From contig JAZQHY010000040.1 in the NCBI GenBank assembly GCA_045540815.1, forward strand, positions 1 to 64,000: DNA of 64,000 nucleotides, written 5' to 3'. The DNA is from JAZQHR01 sp045540815. Lineage in GTDB: Bacteria > Bacillota > Clostridia > UMGS1810. Each line of letters starts with the position of its first letter. Position 1 is the first letter of the stretch. The notes beneath the pieces are model-generated. The model was not told where the DNA came from. It did no database searches and worked only from the letters and a program-made list of their open reading frames with translations. The translations under genes were made by a program, and so were the position numbers. Positions 1 through 9,361 of this stretch are shown here, one piece after another.

Positions 1-59
1 GTATAATATGGAAATGAGTGGAAATAATATAAACGATAAAACATATGGAGGGAAGGAAA

Positions 60-320
60 ATGGAAAAAGTCACATTTGCAGAGGTAAAAGCAATAATATC
101 GTTTATAGATAAAATAAAATTTTCGCTTAGGAATCAAAAACCGGAATGTAAAGGGATAGTTGAGCAGGCAGAAAAGATTGTGGAAGAATATATACTAAAC
201 TGTCGCCTTCAAGGCATAACCCTTTATAAGAAAAGAAAAAAGGTAAATGTTAAAGCTGTAGCGGTTTCGCTTGTAACGGCGGTTGCAATACTAGCTTTGG
301 CTTATCTGATATTTATATAA
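60..320 (+). CDS. Small tail-anchored membrane protein, unknown function
   Basis: An 86-residue protein of unknown function. Residues 1-55 are a soluble, probably helical segment rich in Lys and Glu. A basic stretch (KKRKK, about 57-61) comes next, then one hydrophobic segment running to the C-terminus (about 62-86), so it probably sits in the membrane with its N-terminus in the cytoplasm. An in-frame ATG at 45 exists, but a strong ribosome binding site (GGAGGGAAGG, 47-56) overlaps it and is correctly spaced for the ATG at 60, so I use 60. A TATAAT lies at 2-7, at the window edge, and could be its -10 box. The downstream segment is a possible structured RNA and then a terminator. No family is recognised. 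Confidence 0.6.
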   Translation: MEKVTFAEVKAIISFIDKIKFSLRNQKPECKGIVEQAEKIVEEYILNCRLQGITLYKKRKKVNVKAVAVSLVTAVAILALAYLIFI

Positions 321-331
321 AATCCTTCCTG

Positions 332-401
332 TTAGCGGATAGTGAGGTAAGACTTAAAATAGTCTTGTCGCACGCAAGAAAAGGGGAATGGTGTCCGCTA
401 A
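332..401 (+). other. Possible structured RNA in the 3' region of the first gene
   Basis: An 8-bp closing stem (TTAGCGGA 332-339 with TCCGCTAA 394-401) encloses an inner hairpin (AAGACT 349-354 with AGTCTT 361-366) and a purine-rich strand, AAGAAAAGGGGAATGG. A competing small stem CTTG/CAAG (364-367 with 375-378) is possible. It ends just before an intrinsic terminator. This could be a short non-coding RNA, an orphan riboswitch-like fold, or a 3' UTR stabilising structure. I could not match it to a known family, and no gene follows on the same strand. Confidence 0.3.
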
Positions 402-406
402 AGAAA

Positions 407-438
407 AAACTACACGTAAAAAACGTGTAGTTTTTTTA
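407..438. terminator. Bidirectional intrinsic terminator
   Basis: The inverted repeat AACTACACGT (408-417) and ACGTGTAGTT (424-433) is followed by a T run on the + strand and flanked by an A run that gives a T run on the - strand. It can terminate both the first gene (+) and the minus-strand operon ending at 508. Confidence 0.85.
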
Positions 439-507
439 TTTGTAAACACAATATATTTCGAGGAACCTGCCTGCAATCTTTTATTTAGATAGCGGGTCGG
501 GTTCTTA

Positions 508-1164
508 TTATTTTAAATATTCCATTATCTCCATTGGGTGGTTTATTATCGCATCGGCGCCATTGTCATTTAGCTCGGAAACATCGCGAAATCCCCAGGT
601 AACGCCTATCGTAAACGCATCTACGCTCCTGCCTGTCTTCATATCGGTACCTGTGTCGCCAAGGTAAAGTATCTCATCGGGCTTAGCACCGATTTTTGAA
701 AGGATTTTTTCTATAGCGCGTCTGTCTGGCTTTAGAGGTGTGTCATCGGTAGCACCGACTATTACATCTACCAAATCACCGAACAGCTCGTCGGAAACTT
801 GTATCGCGGTCATTTGAGGTTTGTTTGTAAGAATACCTATTTTGATACCCTTTTCTTTGAGTGCTTTCATCATATCTATGATGCCGTCATACGGAACGGT
901 AAGGTAAAGAAAATCATCGTCGTATGTGGTTTTGTAGTATTCCGCTACGTTATCAAATTGCTCCTTAGTATATCCTTCAGGTGCGACAATGTTTAACATT
1001 CTCTCGATTAATACCTTGTATCCGTCACCCACCAACACCTTGTATTTTTCCTGTTCGATTTCTGGGAAACCGTATTTTTTTAGCGCGTTGTTTGCGAAAT
1101 ACGCTATCGAGGCTATGGTGTCGGCTACTGTGCCGTCCATATCGAATATGCAAGTTGTGTACAT
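508..1164 (-). CDS. HAD-superfamily phosphatase, phosphoglycolate phosphatase-like
   Basis: A 218-residue haloacid dehalogenase family hydrolase of the Gph/PgmB type, cytoplasmic and Mg-dependent. Visible motifs are motif I FDMDGT (residues 7-12, nucleophile Asp8 and acid/base Asp10), motif II in LTNKP (about 115), the motif III lysine in LKPDRR (about 144) and motif IV GDTGTDM (about 169). An inserted helical cap lies between motifs I and II, as in phosphoglycolate and beta-phosphoglucomutase-type enzymes. The substrate cannot be read from the sequence, but small phosphorylated metabolites such as 2-phosphoglycolate are usual. It is the last gene of a minus-strand group after the dehydratase-like genes (52-nt gap) and ends near a bidirectional terminator. 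Confidence 0.85.
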   Translation of the reverse strand: MYTTCIFDMDGTVADTIASIAYFANNALKKYGFPEIEQEKYKVLVGDGYKVLIERMLNIVAPEGYTKEQFDNVAEYYKTTYDDDFLYLTVPYDGIIDMMKALKEKGIKIGILTNKPQMTAIQVSDELFGDLVDVIVGATDDTPLKPDRRAIEKILSKIGAKPDEILYLGDTGTDMKTGRSVDAFTIGVTWGFRDVSELNDNGADAIINHPMEIMEYLK

Positions 1165-1216
1165 ATGTGTTATCTCCTGTAAAGTATTTTGTTAAAGTCT
1201 TTGTATCATTTGTGAA

Positions 1217-2533
1217 TTATTTTGTTAATGCTTTGCTATCTTCTGTTAATGAGCCTTTTAACCCCTTAGCAAGACTTTCGGCGCTCTTTTTCTGCATAAG
1301 CTTTGCATTAGCAAGCATCAGCTTAAGTCTGTTTTCCTGGTTGACGCTTGTAGCACTAGGGTCGTAGTCTATGGCAACGATATTCGCATCAGGGTATTTA
1401 TCCTTAATCTTTCGCACCATTCCCTTTGCCACTATGTGATTTGGCAGGCAACCAAACGGCTGTGTGGCTACGATGTTGTACACGCCCGAGTGGATAAGCT
1501 CTATCATTTCGGAGGTTAGTAGCCAACCCTCACCCATTTTAACGCCCTTGTTTATGTATTCGTCGCCAAGCGGTAAAAGCTTATCAAACGATGACGGCGG
1601 AGTAAATACCCCGTGATTTTTAATATGCTTTATAACGTCCTTTTGAAGTGAGGTTATGTATTTAACAAGCCACTTTGACGGAAGGGTTGCCATATCACGC
1701 ATATTGTAAAGCTCGGCGTCTATCTGCTTGTTGTGGAAGCAGTACAGCATAAAGTCCATAACTCCCGATACAACAGGCTCTGCGCCTTCTTTTATAAGGA
1801 AATCTTCTAAGTAGTTGTTGCCAAACGGAGAGTATTTCATAAATATCTCCCCGACTATGCCCACCTTGACCTTCTTCTCGTCTGTCCTGTCAATGCTTGC
1901 AAAATCATTTAAAATATCATTATATATTTTCTTTCGGTTGAAAAATTCTCTTTTATCACTTAATGCAACTAGTTTTTCTACCCACGCGTCAATTTTACCT
2001 TGCGTTTCGCCTTTAACCTTTTCGTAAGGCTTGCACTGGTTTGACAGGCACATTATAACATCGCCGTATATAAGCGCCACTGCCGCTTTTAGAATAATAG
2101 CAGGAGTAAGCTTAAAGCCTGAATTTTTCTCAAGTCCCGACATATTTATGGATATAACGGGCACGTGCTCAAGACCGCAGTTTTTAAGCGCCTTTCGGTA
2201 CATATGAATATAGTTTGACGCTCTGCAGCCGCCGCCTGTCTGGCTTATCATAACGGCGGTTTTGTTTATGTCGTACCTGCCGCTTTGAAGCGCATTTATC
2301 ATCTGACCGATTATGAGTAGCGCAGGATAACAAATGTCGTTATGTATGTTTTTAAGTCCGTCATCTATAACCGCCCTATCGGTGTTGGTAAGAAGCTCTA
2401 TCTTATAGCCGTAATTATTGAGTATGCCTGCTATAATGCCAAAATGAATTGGGAGCATCATTGGTACGAGTATGGTGTGGGTGTCTTTCATATCCTTTGT
2501 AAATTCTACTCTGTTAGTTGGCACTTGCCTCAC
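1217..2533 (-). CDS. 2-hydroxyacyl-CoA dehydratase-like protein, C-terminal partner of a split activase
   Basis: A 438-residue protein related to the C-terminal half of the large (about 1400-residue) acyl-CoA dehydratase activase-related proteins of Clostridia and to 2-hydroxyacyl-CoA dehydratase subunits. It has conserved Cys-containing motifs such as DICYPALL and GGGCRASNY that could hold an iron-sulfur cluster. Its start overlaps the end of the upstream activase gene by 20 nt in another frame. The first GTG (2533) abuts the GAGGAAAGG ribosome site, so the in-frame GTG at 2524 may be the real start. The two proteins together (about 1416 residues) match the length of the fused family, so they probably act as one complex. 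No dehydratase substrate genes lie nearby, so the substrate is unknown. Confidence 0.7.
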   Translation of the reverse strand: MRQVPTNRVEFTKDMKDTHTILVPMMLPIHFGIIAGILNNYGYKIELLTNTDRAVIDDGLKNIHNDICYPALLIIGQMINALQSGRYDINKTAVMISQTGGGCRASNYIHMYRKALKNCGLEHVPVISINMSGLEKNSGFKLTPAIILKAAVALIYGDVIMCLSNQCKPYEKVKGETQGKIDAWVEKLVALSDKREFFNRKKIYNDILNDFASIDRTDEKKVKVGIVGEIFMKYSPFGNNYLEDFLIKEGAEPVVSGVMDFMLYCFHNKQIDAELYNMRDMATLPSKWLVKYITSLQKDVIKHIKNHGVFTPPSSFDKLLPLGDEYINKGVKMGEGWLLTSEMIELIHSGVYNIVATQPFGCLPNHIVAKGMVRKIKDKYPDANIVAIDYDPSATSVNQENRLKLMLANAKLMQKKSAESLAKGLKGSLTEDSKALTK

Positions 2534-5450
2534 CCCTTTCCTCGATTGCCGATTTAAGACTTCTAAGGCGGATTTTTACAACGCCCGAATTGTTCATTTC
2601 GTCTATCTTTATCTGTGTGTAAAGCTTGCCACTATCTCGCATAATGTTTTTAAGCTCGTCGGTGGTTATGGCGTCTATACCGCAGCCAAACGACACAAGC
2701 TGAACTACGTCTGCATTTTTCATATTGCAAACCTTCTTTGCTGCGTTAAACATTCTTGCGTGGTATGTCCACTGGTTTAGTATGTTTATGTCTGGTTTTA
2801 AATCGCCTTTTTCGTGGAATGCATCTTCTGTCACAACTGCAAAACCAAGTGAAACTAAAAGCTTATTTATGCTGTGATTTACCTCGGGGTCAACGTGGTA
2901 TGGTCTGCCGAGGAGTGCTATGGTGTGAAGACCTTTTTCACTTGCAATCTCAAGCACTCGCTTGCCCTCGCACGCGATATCCTCTTTAAACGCGTGATAT
3001 TCACAAAGCGCCTTTTTAAACGCAGATTTTATCTCGCCCTTTGTAATATGGCAAACCTCCAAAAGTGTTTTGTGCATAGTATTTACAAACGATTTTGCAT
3101 CGTTAAATGTCAAATATGGATACATAAATTTTGTTTCAGGAACGATATTTGCCTTTATAACCTCTGGGTAATATGCTACAACAGGACAGTTGAAGCACTT
3201 GTCCGATATACCCTCATCAAAATTGTATGTCATACAAGGATAGAATATGAAATCTACCTTCTTGTCCATTAGATTCATTATGTGTCCGTGCACAAGTTTT
3301 GCGGGATAGCATACTGTGTCGGAAGGAATGGTGTGCTGACCGTCTGAGTACATCTTTCGACTTGACACATCGCTTGTTACAACCTCAAAGCCAAGCGCAT
3401 CAAAGAACGTATGCCATAGCGGTAGATTTTCGTACATATTTAGCACTAAAGGCAAGCCAACCTTGCCACGTTTTCCGCCTTCCGATTTGTAAGACAATAG
3501 TTTTTCAAGCTTGTATTTGTACATATCGGGAAGATTTTTGCCTGCACTGCCTGTAACAGGTGTTTCACACTTGTTGCCTGATATAGATTTGTTTCCGTTT
3601 TTAAATGTATTTACAGTAAGAGAGCATTTGTTTGTACAGCCGTTGCACTTAACAACCTTTGACGTTCTTGAGAAGTTAGAAAGCTCGTCTTTTGTGATAA
3701 TAGTTGATGTGTCTGTTTTTGAATTTTTTGCATAAAGCGCCGCACCAAATGCGCCCATAAGCCCTGATATAACAGGTCTTACGACGTTTTTACCAATAAG
3801 CTTTTCAAAACTTCTTAGTACCGCGTCATTTGCAAATGTACCGCCCTGTACCACGATATTTTCGCCTATGTCGTTGGCACTGCCGATTCGTATAACCTTG
3901 TAAAGAGCATTTTTAACAACGCTCATAGATATACCTGCCGAGATATCCGCAACTGTTGCGCCGTTTTTCTGCGCCTCTTTTACAGATGAGTTCATAAACA
4001 CAGTACATCTTGTGCCAAGGTCTACGGGTTTTTCGGCAAATAAGCCTATCTTTGCGAAATCCTCTATAGAATAGCCGAGCGATTTTGCAAACGTTTCAAT
4101 AAACGAACCGCAACCCGATGAGCACGCCTCGTTTAGCATTATGCTGTTTATGGAATTGTCCTTTATCTCAAAGCATTTTATGTCCTGACCGCCAATGTCA
4201 ATGATAAAATCTACGTTTGGGTTAAAGTGCTTTGCCGCTCTGTAGTGTGCTATGGTTTCAACTATGCCCTCGTCAATGCCGAATGCGCTTTTTATAAGGT
4301 CCTCGCCATAGCCTGTAACTGCGCTGGCTTTGATTTTAACCCTGTCTTCGCATAACTCGTAAATCTTTGTAAGCTGTTTTACCACTATTTCTATAGGACT
4401 TCCAAGGTTTGAGTGGTAGTAGCTGTAAAGCAGCTTGTTGTCCTCGCTTATAAGGACTATTTTTGTAGTGGTACTGCCTGCATCTATGCCAAGATACGCA
4501 TTTCCCTCGTATGTAGAAATGTTTTCCACCATTACGTTTGACTGGTTGTGTCTTTGGCAAAACGCCTGATAATCACTTTCATTTTCAAATAGCGGATCAA
4601 GGCCCTTAACCTTTGACACAGCGCCTTTTGTGCTTGTGATAATGTCTATTATCTGGGCGCAGGTGTATGTTTTATCGGTATCGCCTGCGTAGATAGATGC
4701 ACCAAGTGCTACGAAATACTGCGCCATATCAGGAAATACTGCGTTTTCTTCGGAAAGTTTTAGTGTTTCTACAAATCTTTCTCGAAGTCCCTTTGAAAAT
4801 GCAAGCGGTCCGCCAAGGAACAGAATTTTGCCCTCGATAGGTCTGCCCTGCGCAAGTCCTGCTATGGTCTGGTCAACCACCGCCTGATATATGCTTGCGG
4901 CGATATCCGCCTTGTCCGCACCTTGATTTAATAAAGGCTGAATGTCCGTCTTTGCAAACACACCGCATCTTGATGCGATAGGATATATAAATTTATGGTT
5001 TTGACTTAGGGCATCAAGCTCTGTCACGTCAACGTCTAAAAGTGACGCCATCTGGTCGATAAATGCACCTGTACCGCCTGCGCAAGTGCTGTTCATTCTT
5101 TCTTCAAGCGCACCCTTTAAAAAGATTATTTTTGCATCTTCACCGCCAAGCTCTATCACGACATCGGTGTCGGGATAGAATTTTTGTACTCCGCCAGCGG
5201 TTGCAAATACCTCTTGTATAAAATCAAATCCGCATTCTTCTGCCACACCAAGACCTGCCGAGCCTGTAACAGCCATTTTAACAGGCGCATCGCCTATTAT
5301 GCCTGACAGCTCAGTGAGTTTTTCCTTGGTTAGCTCTCTTATTTTAGAAAAATGCCTTTCGTAGCTTTTGTATATTACTTTATCGTTTTCATCGGTAATA
5401 ACCGCTTTAAGCGTAGTTGAACCGATATCGATGCCTATATTATATTGCAT
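2514..5450 (-). CDS. Acyl-CoA dehydratase activase-like protein (two BadF/HgdC ATPase domains plus DUF2229)
   Basis: A 978-residue protein with two ASKHA-fold ATPase domains of the 2-hydroxyglutaryl-CoA dehydratase activator type. The first starts at IGIDIGSTTLKA (about 4-15) and has the cluster motif STCAGGTGAF (about 120). The second starts at LGIDAGSTTTKI (about 320) and has EACSSGCGSF (about 445). A cysteine-rich segment (CNGCTNKCSL, about 610) leads into a DUF2229-type domain with CYPAKLVHGH and CFNCPVVAYYPEV motifs. In characterised relatives, ATP hydrolysis drives one low-potential electron from a [4Fe-4S] cluster to the dehydratase; the role of this larger family is not established. 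It lies 12 nt after the D,D-carboxypeptidase gene and overlaps the next gene. Confidence 0.8.
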   Translation of the reverse strand: MQYNIGIDIGSTTLKAVITDENDKVIYKSYERHFSKIRELTKEKLTELSGIIGDAPVKMAVTGSAGLGVAEECGFDFIQEVFATAGGVQKFYPDTDVVIELGGEDAKIIFLKGALEERMNSTCAGGTGAFIDQMASLLDVDVTELDALSQNHKFIYPIASRCGVFAKTDIQPLLNQGADKADIAASIYQAVVDQTIAGLAQGRPIEGKILFLGGPLAFSKGLRERFVETLKLSEENAVFPDMAQYFVALGASIYAGDTDKTYTCAQIIDIITSTKGAVSKVKGLDPLFENESDYQAFCQRHNQSNVMVENISTYEGNAYLGIDAGSTTTKIVLISEDNKLLYSYYHSNLGSPIEIVVKQLTKIYELCEDRVKIKASAVTGYGEDLIKSAFGIDEGIVETIAHYRAAKHFNPNVDFIIDIGGQDIKCFEIKDNSINSIMLNEACSSGCGSFIETFAKSLGYSIEDFAKIGLFAEKPVDLGTRCTVFMNSSVKEAQKNGATVADISAGISMSVVKNALYKVIRIGSANDIGENIVVQGGTFANDAVLRSFEKLIGKNVVRPVISGLMGAFGAALYAKNSKTDTSTIITKDELSNFSRTSKVVKCNGCTNKCSLTVNTFKNGNKSISGNKCETPVTGSAGKNLPDMYKYKLEKLLSYKSEGGKRGKVGLPLVLNMYENLPLWHTFFDALGFEVVTSDVSSRKMYSDGQHTIPSDTVCYPAKLVHGHIMNLMDKKVDFIFYPCMTYNFDEGISDKCFNCPVVAYYPEVIKANIVPETKFMYPYLTFNDAKSFVNTMHKTLLEVCHITKGEIKSAFKKALCEYHAFKEDIACEGKRVLEIASEKGLHTIALLGRPYHVDPEVNHSINKLLVSLGFAVVTEDAFHEKGDLKPDINILNQWTYHARMFNAAKKVCNMKNADVVQLVSFGCGIDAITTDELKNIMRDSGKLYTQIKIDEMNNSGVVKIRLRSLKSAIEERGEASAN

Positions 5451-5462
5451 TTAATCACCACT

Positions 5463-6719
5463 TTATCTGTAATAATTGGAACGGTAGCTTTTTATTTTGT
5501 ACCTTCTTTTTCTTCTGTTTTTGCGTATTTTGTTCCTGATTATCGCAAGAATGATAAATATGATAAACAGCGCTATTAATATAAGCGCAATTTTGAGTAT
5601 AACCGATGCAATTTTTAGTATAAGTCCCAGTATACCGCTCACCTTGTCGGGAGTGGTTATGTACTCTCTTTGATATAGCGTTTTTCCGCTTTTTGATTTT
5701 ATAAGAACTTCGGCTTTTCCCTCGCCAAGATTGTTTATATGAGTGATAAACTCGCCGTTTTCACTTGAATGAATTAAAAACTGGGCATCATAAAGTGTAG
5801 ACACATCGATTTCTTTTGCAATTTCTGTGCCCGCAAACTGGTTTTGAAGCTTTTCGGAGGTTAATACAACCTTTTCAAAATTGTCAAATCCGTAGTCGAA
5901 AAGAGTGGCGGTTTCCTCGAATTTTACATCAAGGCTGTCGCCCGAATCCATAACAACCGCTATAAGTCTTGTGCCGTTTTTTTCGGCAGCGGTTACAAGG
6001 GTGTGCCCTGCATCGGTAGTCCAGCCTGTCTTACCGCCTATAGTGCCATCGTATATGTATGGAGTGTTTTTTATCATTTTGTGAGAGTTTGCAAACACCC
6101 TTACCTCTTCCTGCTTATTTGTAGGCATAGCTTCGTATACGACAGTGCCGATTATCTTGCAAAATGTTTCGTTTGCTATTGCGTGACGCATTATCTGTGC
6201 TAAATCATACGCAGATGTATAATGGTTTTCATCGTGAAGTCCGTTTGCGTTTGCAAAGTTGGTGTTTTTTGCACCAAATTCTTTTGCCTTTTCGGTCATA
6301 AGCTTTGCGAATTCGTCAGTAGAACCGCTTACGCCAATGGCAAGCACGTTTGACGAATCATTAGCCGATGCTAAAAGTGTCGCGTACAAAAGGTCTTCTA
6401 CGCTTATTTCCTCGCCGTAGTCAAGAGCTATGTTTGAAGTGTCCCTCGGTACAGAATCGATAGCTTCCTCGTCTGCAGTAAGCGTATCGGTTATATCAAG
6501 GTTTTCTATAGCAAGGATAGCCGTCATTATCTTTGTGGTGCTTGCAGGATATTTTTTAGTGTCCATATCCTTTTCGTATATAACCTGACCTGTAGACGCA
6601 TCAATAAGCACCGCAGATTTCGCACTTATCTGGGGCGCGTTGTACTCTACAGCGCAAACTGAGATAAGTGATGATAATATGCAAATTATTATAAGTAAGC
6701 TTATTGTTATTTTTTTCAT
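5463..6719 (-). CDS. dacF: D-alanyl-D-alanine carboxypeptidase (PBP5/DacF family)
   Basis: A 418-residue penicillin-binding carboxypeptidase that trims the terminal D-Ala of peptidoglycan stem peptides outside the membrane. An N-terminal signal peptide (about 1-24, ending near SVCAVEY) is followed by the S11 catalytic domain with SxxK in PASTTKIM, SxN in SANDSSN and KTG in GGKTGWT. After a beta-rich region comes a C-terminal hydrophobic helix and a very basic tail (RKNRRKRR), a variant of the usual amphipathic anchor. A longer reading frame begins at 6761, but the AAGGGAG ribosome site fits the ATG at 6719. It is the first gene of the minus-strand operon. dacF is a best-guess symbol; spore-former paralogues are hard to tell apart. 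Confidence 0.87.
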   Translation of the reverse strand: MKKITISLLIIICILSSLISVCAVEYNAPQISAKSAVLIDASTGQVIYEKDMDTKKYPASTTKIMTAILAIENLDITDTLTADEEAIDSVPRDTSNIALDYGEEISVEDLLYATLLASANDSSNVLAIGVSGSTDEFAKLMTEKAKEFGAKNTNFANANGLHDENHYTSAYDLAQIMRHAIANETFCKIIGTVVYEAMPTNKQEEVRVFANSHKMIKNTPYIYDGTIGGKTGWTTDAGHTLVTAAEKNGTRLIAVVMDSGDSLDVKFEETATLFDYGFDNFEKVVLTSEKLQNQFAGTEIAKEIDVSTLYDAQFLIHSSENGEFITHINNLGEGKAEVLIKSKSGKTLYQREYITTPDKVSGILGLILKIASVILKIALILIALFIIFIILAIIRNKIRKNRRKRRYKIKSYRSNYYR

Positions 6720-6758
6720 ATTAAAGCTCCCTTGTTTTGTCAATAATAGTTTTATACC

Positions 6759-6825
6759 CATTGTTTTTATTTTGAAAACAATGACATACCAATGCTATTA
6801 TATCATAAAAAAATTCATTTGCATA
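6759..6825 (-). promoter_or_regulatory. Putative promoter and inverted repeat upstream of dacF
   Basis: On the minus strand TATAAT (plus 6797-6802) is preceded at 17 nt by a weak TATGCA. Downstream in the transcribed leader is a 9-bp inverted repeat CATTGTTTT / AAAACAATG (6759-6767 and 6775-6783), which may be an operator or an RNA hairpin. Confidence 0.45.
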
Positions 6826-6877
6826 GTGTTTTTTATATATAAATAGGTAGACCTTTGCTAAATGGTAAAAAACAGGC

Positions 6878-6906
6878 TTTATTTTTTGCTTAACTTGGTG
6901 TATAAT
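6878..6906 (+). promoter_or_regulatory. Putative promoter of mutS2
   Basis: A perfect TATAAT (6901-6906) lies 33 nt before the mutS2 start. The -35 region at 17 nt is poor (TTTATT, 6878-6883), so only the -10 is convincing. Confidence 0.5.
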
Positions 6907-6938
6907 CTAAATATAAATGTGTTTGAGAGGAAATACCG

Positions 6939-9308
6939 ATGGATTTAAAATGCATTAAAACACTTGAATTTGATAAAATACTTCGCATAGTTTCGTCATT
7001 TGCGGTAATGGAGCCAACAAAAGACGAGGTGCTTTCGCTATGCCCACAAACTGATATAAAAAAGGTAAATGCACTTCAGGACGAAACGGCGACTGCGCTT
7101 TCGCTTACCGTGAAAAAAGGCGCGCCGTCAATATACATAACAGAGGATTTAAGACCTTCGCTTGCAAGGGCGGAAATGTCAGGGGTTCTTTCCATACGCG
7201 ACATATTAAACGTGGGAAGGCTGTTAAAAACTGCAAGAGGTTTTAAATCGTACGCAGATGATAACGAAAAAGGCGCACTAGACGAGCATTTTGAGGCGCT
7301 TTATGAAGATAAAAAGCTGGAAACGAAAATATTTTCGTGTATGATAGATGATGAAACCATAGCCGACGATGCGTCGGATGAGCTATATAGTATTCGCAGA
7401 AAGATAAAATCTACAAACAACAAAATCCGCGATGTGCTTCAAAAGATAGTCGGCAGTCAGAAACATGCAAAGCACCTTCAGGAGCAGATTATAACTATGC
7501 GTGACGACCGTTTTGTTGTGCCTGTAAAAGCTGAGTACAGGGGTGAAATACCCGGCATACTTCACGATACATCGGCAAGCGGTGCAACCCTATTCATAGA
7601 GCCTATGCAGGTGGTGGAGGCAAATAATGAAGTGCGCGCACTTGCGCTCGAGGAAAAAGAGGAAATAGAGCGTATTCTTCGTGAATTCACTGCACTTATT
7701 GCTGAAAACGCGAGAGTTTTGACTATGACATTTGAAACGGTTATGATGCTTGACGTGATATTTGCAAAGGCAAAGTTTGCGCTTAAATACGATGCGTACA
7801 GACCGATATTAAATGCAGACGGATATATAGATTTAAAAAGGGCGAGACATCCGCTTTTAGACCCTGAAAAAGTTGTGCCTACTGACATATACCTTGGAAA
7901 AGATTTTGATACACTCGTTATCACAGGACCTAACACAGGCGGTAAAACGGTTTCGCTAAAGACTATAGGATTATTTACCCTTATGGCGCAGGCGGGACTT
8001 CACATAACTGCCAAGGAAGGCTCGGTTGTGGCGGTTTTTGAAAACGTGTTTGCCGACATTGGCGACGAGCAGAGCATTGAGCAGAGCCTTAGTACATTTT
8101 CATCGCATATGGTAAACATTGTAAGCATACTTAAAAACGATACCCACCAATCGCTTTGCCTGTTTGACGAGCTTGGAGCGGGCACCGACCCTGTCGAGGG
8201 CGCAGCACTTGCTATAAGCATACTTGAGCATCTTAAAAACACAGGCGCAAAATGTGCGGCTACCACGCATTACAGTGAGCTTAAGTCGTATGCACTTACT
8301 ACGCCGAGGGTGGAAAATGCATCGTGCGAGTTTGATGTTGACACACTGTCCCCTACCTACCGAGTGCTTATAGGCGTTCCCGGTAAGAGTAACGCGTTTG
8401 CTATATCAAAAAGATTAGGATTATCCGATATAATTATCGAAAACGCAAAATCGCACCTTTCAAGTGAAGATAAATCGTTTGAGGATGTACTCGGAAGCCT
8501 TGAGAAAAACAGGCTGGAGGCAGAGAGCGACCGCGAAAAAGCTGAAAAATACAAGCGTGAGATAAAAGAACTTAAGGACGAGCTTGCACACAGAAACGAA
8601 AAGTTAAAGGAAAAGACCGACAGAATACTTGAAAATGCGCATGCTGAGGCGAAGAAAATCCTTGAAAGTGCAAAGGAAAGCTCGGAAGAGATTATTGCCG
8701 ATGCTAAGCGAGTAAGGAAAATAAAGTCGGAAAAAGAGGCAAATGCCGCTATTGAAAAGGCGCGCCGTGATATAAACGCAAAAATCAAAACCGAAGCAGA
8801 CGCGGTAAGTAAAAAACTATTTGAAACACCGAAAAACGCCAAAGCTCCAAAATCGGTTATGCTGGGTGAAACGGTAGAGATAGTAAACCTAAAACAGCGC
8901 GGAACGGTGCTAACTCTTCCAAATTCCAAAGGCGATTTACAGGTAAGAGTGGGCATAATGAACGTAAAAACCAACCTTCAAAGCATACGTGTGATAGAAG
9001 AGCTTGCACCAAAGAAACCAAATAAGAAAAGAGCATCGGCAGACGCTATGGGCAAGACATTAAGCGTTGGAAGTGAGCTTGATGTAAGAGGTCAGAACGT
9101 TGAGGATGCTATCTATATGATAGAGAAATTTTTAGACGATGCACTTATGTCATCGCTCGGTCAGGTGAGAATTATCCACGGCAAAGGCACAGGAGTGCTT
9201 AGAAGCGGCATTCACTCCTTCCTTCGCAAGCAAAAGTGCGTAAAAGCATTTAGACTTGGTGTGTTTGGCGAAGGCGACACAGGTGTAACTGTGGTAGAAC
9301 TGAAATAA
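6939..9308 (+). CDS. mutS2: MutS2 family ATPase/endonuclease
   Basis: A 789-residue MutS2, close to the family length of about 785. The protein lacks the mismatch-recognition domain of MutS1. It has core and clamp helices (about 1-310), an ABC-type ATPase with Walker A GPNTGGKT (about 330) and Walker B LFDELGAGTDP (about 409), a long Lys/Glu-rich coiled coil (about 515-640) and a C-terminal Smr nuclease domain (about 710-789, with LDVRGQ and the IIHGKGTG motif). Family members act in recombination control and, in Bacillus, in rescue of collided ribosomes. The gene is monocistronic with its own -10 box; the folT promoter follows directly. Confidence 0.95.
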   Translation: MDLKCIKTLEFDKILRIVSSFAVMEPTKDEVLSLCPQTDIKKVNALQDETATALSLTVKKGAPSIYITEDLRPSLARAEMSGVLSIRDILNVGRLLKTARGFKSYADDNEKGALDEHFEALYEDKKLETKIFSCMIDDETIADDASDELYSIRRKIKSTNNKIRDVLQKIVGSQKHAKHLQEQIITMRDDRFVVPVKAEYRGEIPGILHDTSASGATLFIEPMQVVEANNEVRALALEEKEEIERILREFTALIAENARVLTMTFETVMMLDVIFAKAKFALKYDAYRPILNADGYIDLKRARHPLLDPEKVVPTDIYLGKDFDTLVITGPNTGGKTVSLKTIGLFTLMAQAGLHITAKEGSVVAVFENVFADIGDEQSIEQSLSTFSSHMVNIVSILKNDTHQSLCLFDELGAGTDPVEGAALAISILEHLKNTGAKCAATTHYSELKSYALTTPRVENASCEFDVDTLSPTYRVLIGVPGKSNAFAISKRLGLSDIIIENAKSHLSSEDKSFEDVLGSLEKNRLEAESDREKAEKYKREIKELKDELAHRNEKLKEKTDRILENAHAEAKKILESAKESSEEIIADAKRVRKIKSEKEANAAIEKARRDINAKIKTEADAVSKKLFETPKNAKAPKSVMLGETVEIVNLKQRGTVLTLPNSKGDLQVRVGIMNVKTNLQSIRVIEELAPKKPNKKRASADAMGKTLSVGSELDVRGQNVEDAIYMIEKFLDDALMSSLGQVRIIHGKGTGVLRSGIHSFLRKQKCVKAFRLGVFGEGDTGVTVVELK

Positions 9309-9322
9309 TTTAATGTAAATAC

Positions 9323-9351
9323 TTTACAATACAAACAAAAAGTGCTAGAAT
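9323..9351 (+). promoter_or_regulatory. Promoter of the THF riboswitch-folT unit
   Basis: TTTACA (9323-9328), a 17-nt spacer and TAGAAT (9346-9351), with an extended -10 TGC directly before it. The predicted start is just upstream of the riboswitch. Confidence 0.75.
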
Positions 9352-9361
9352 AATCTAAAAT

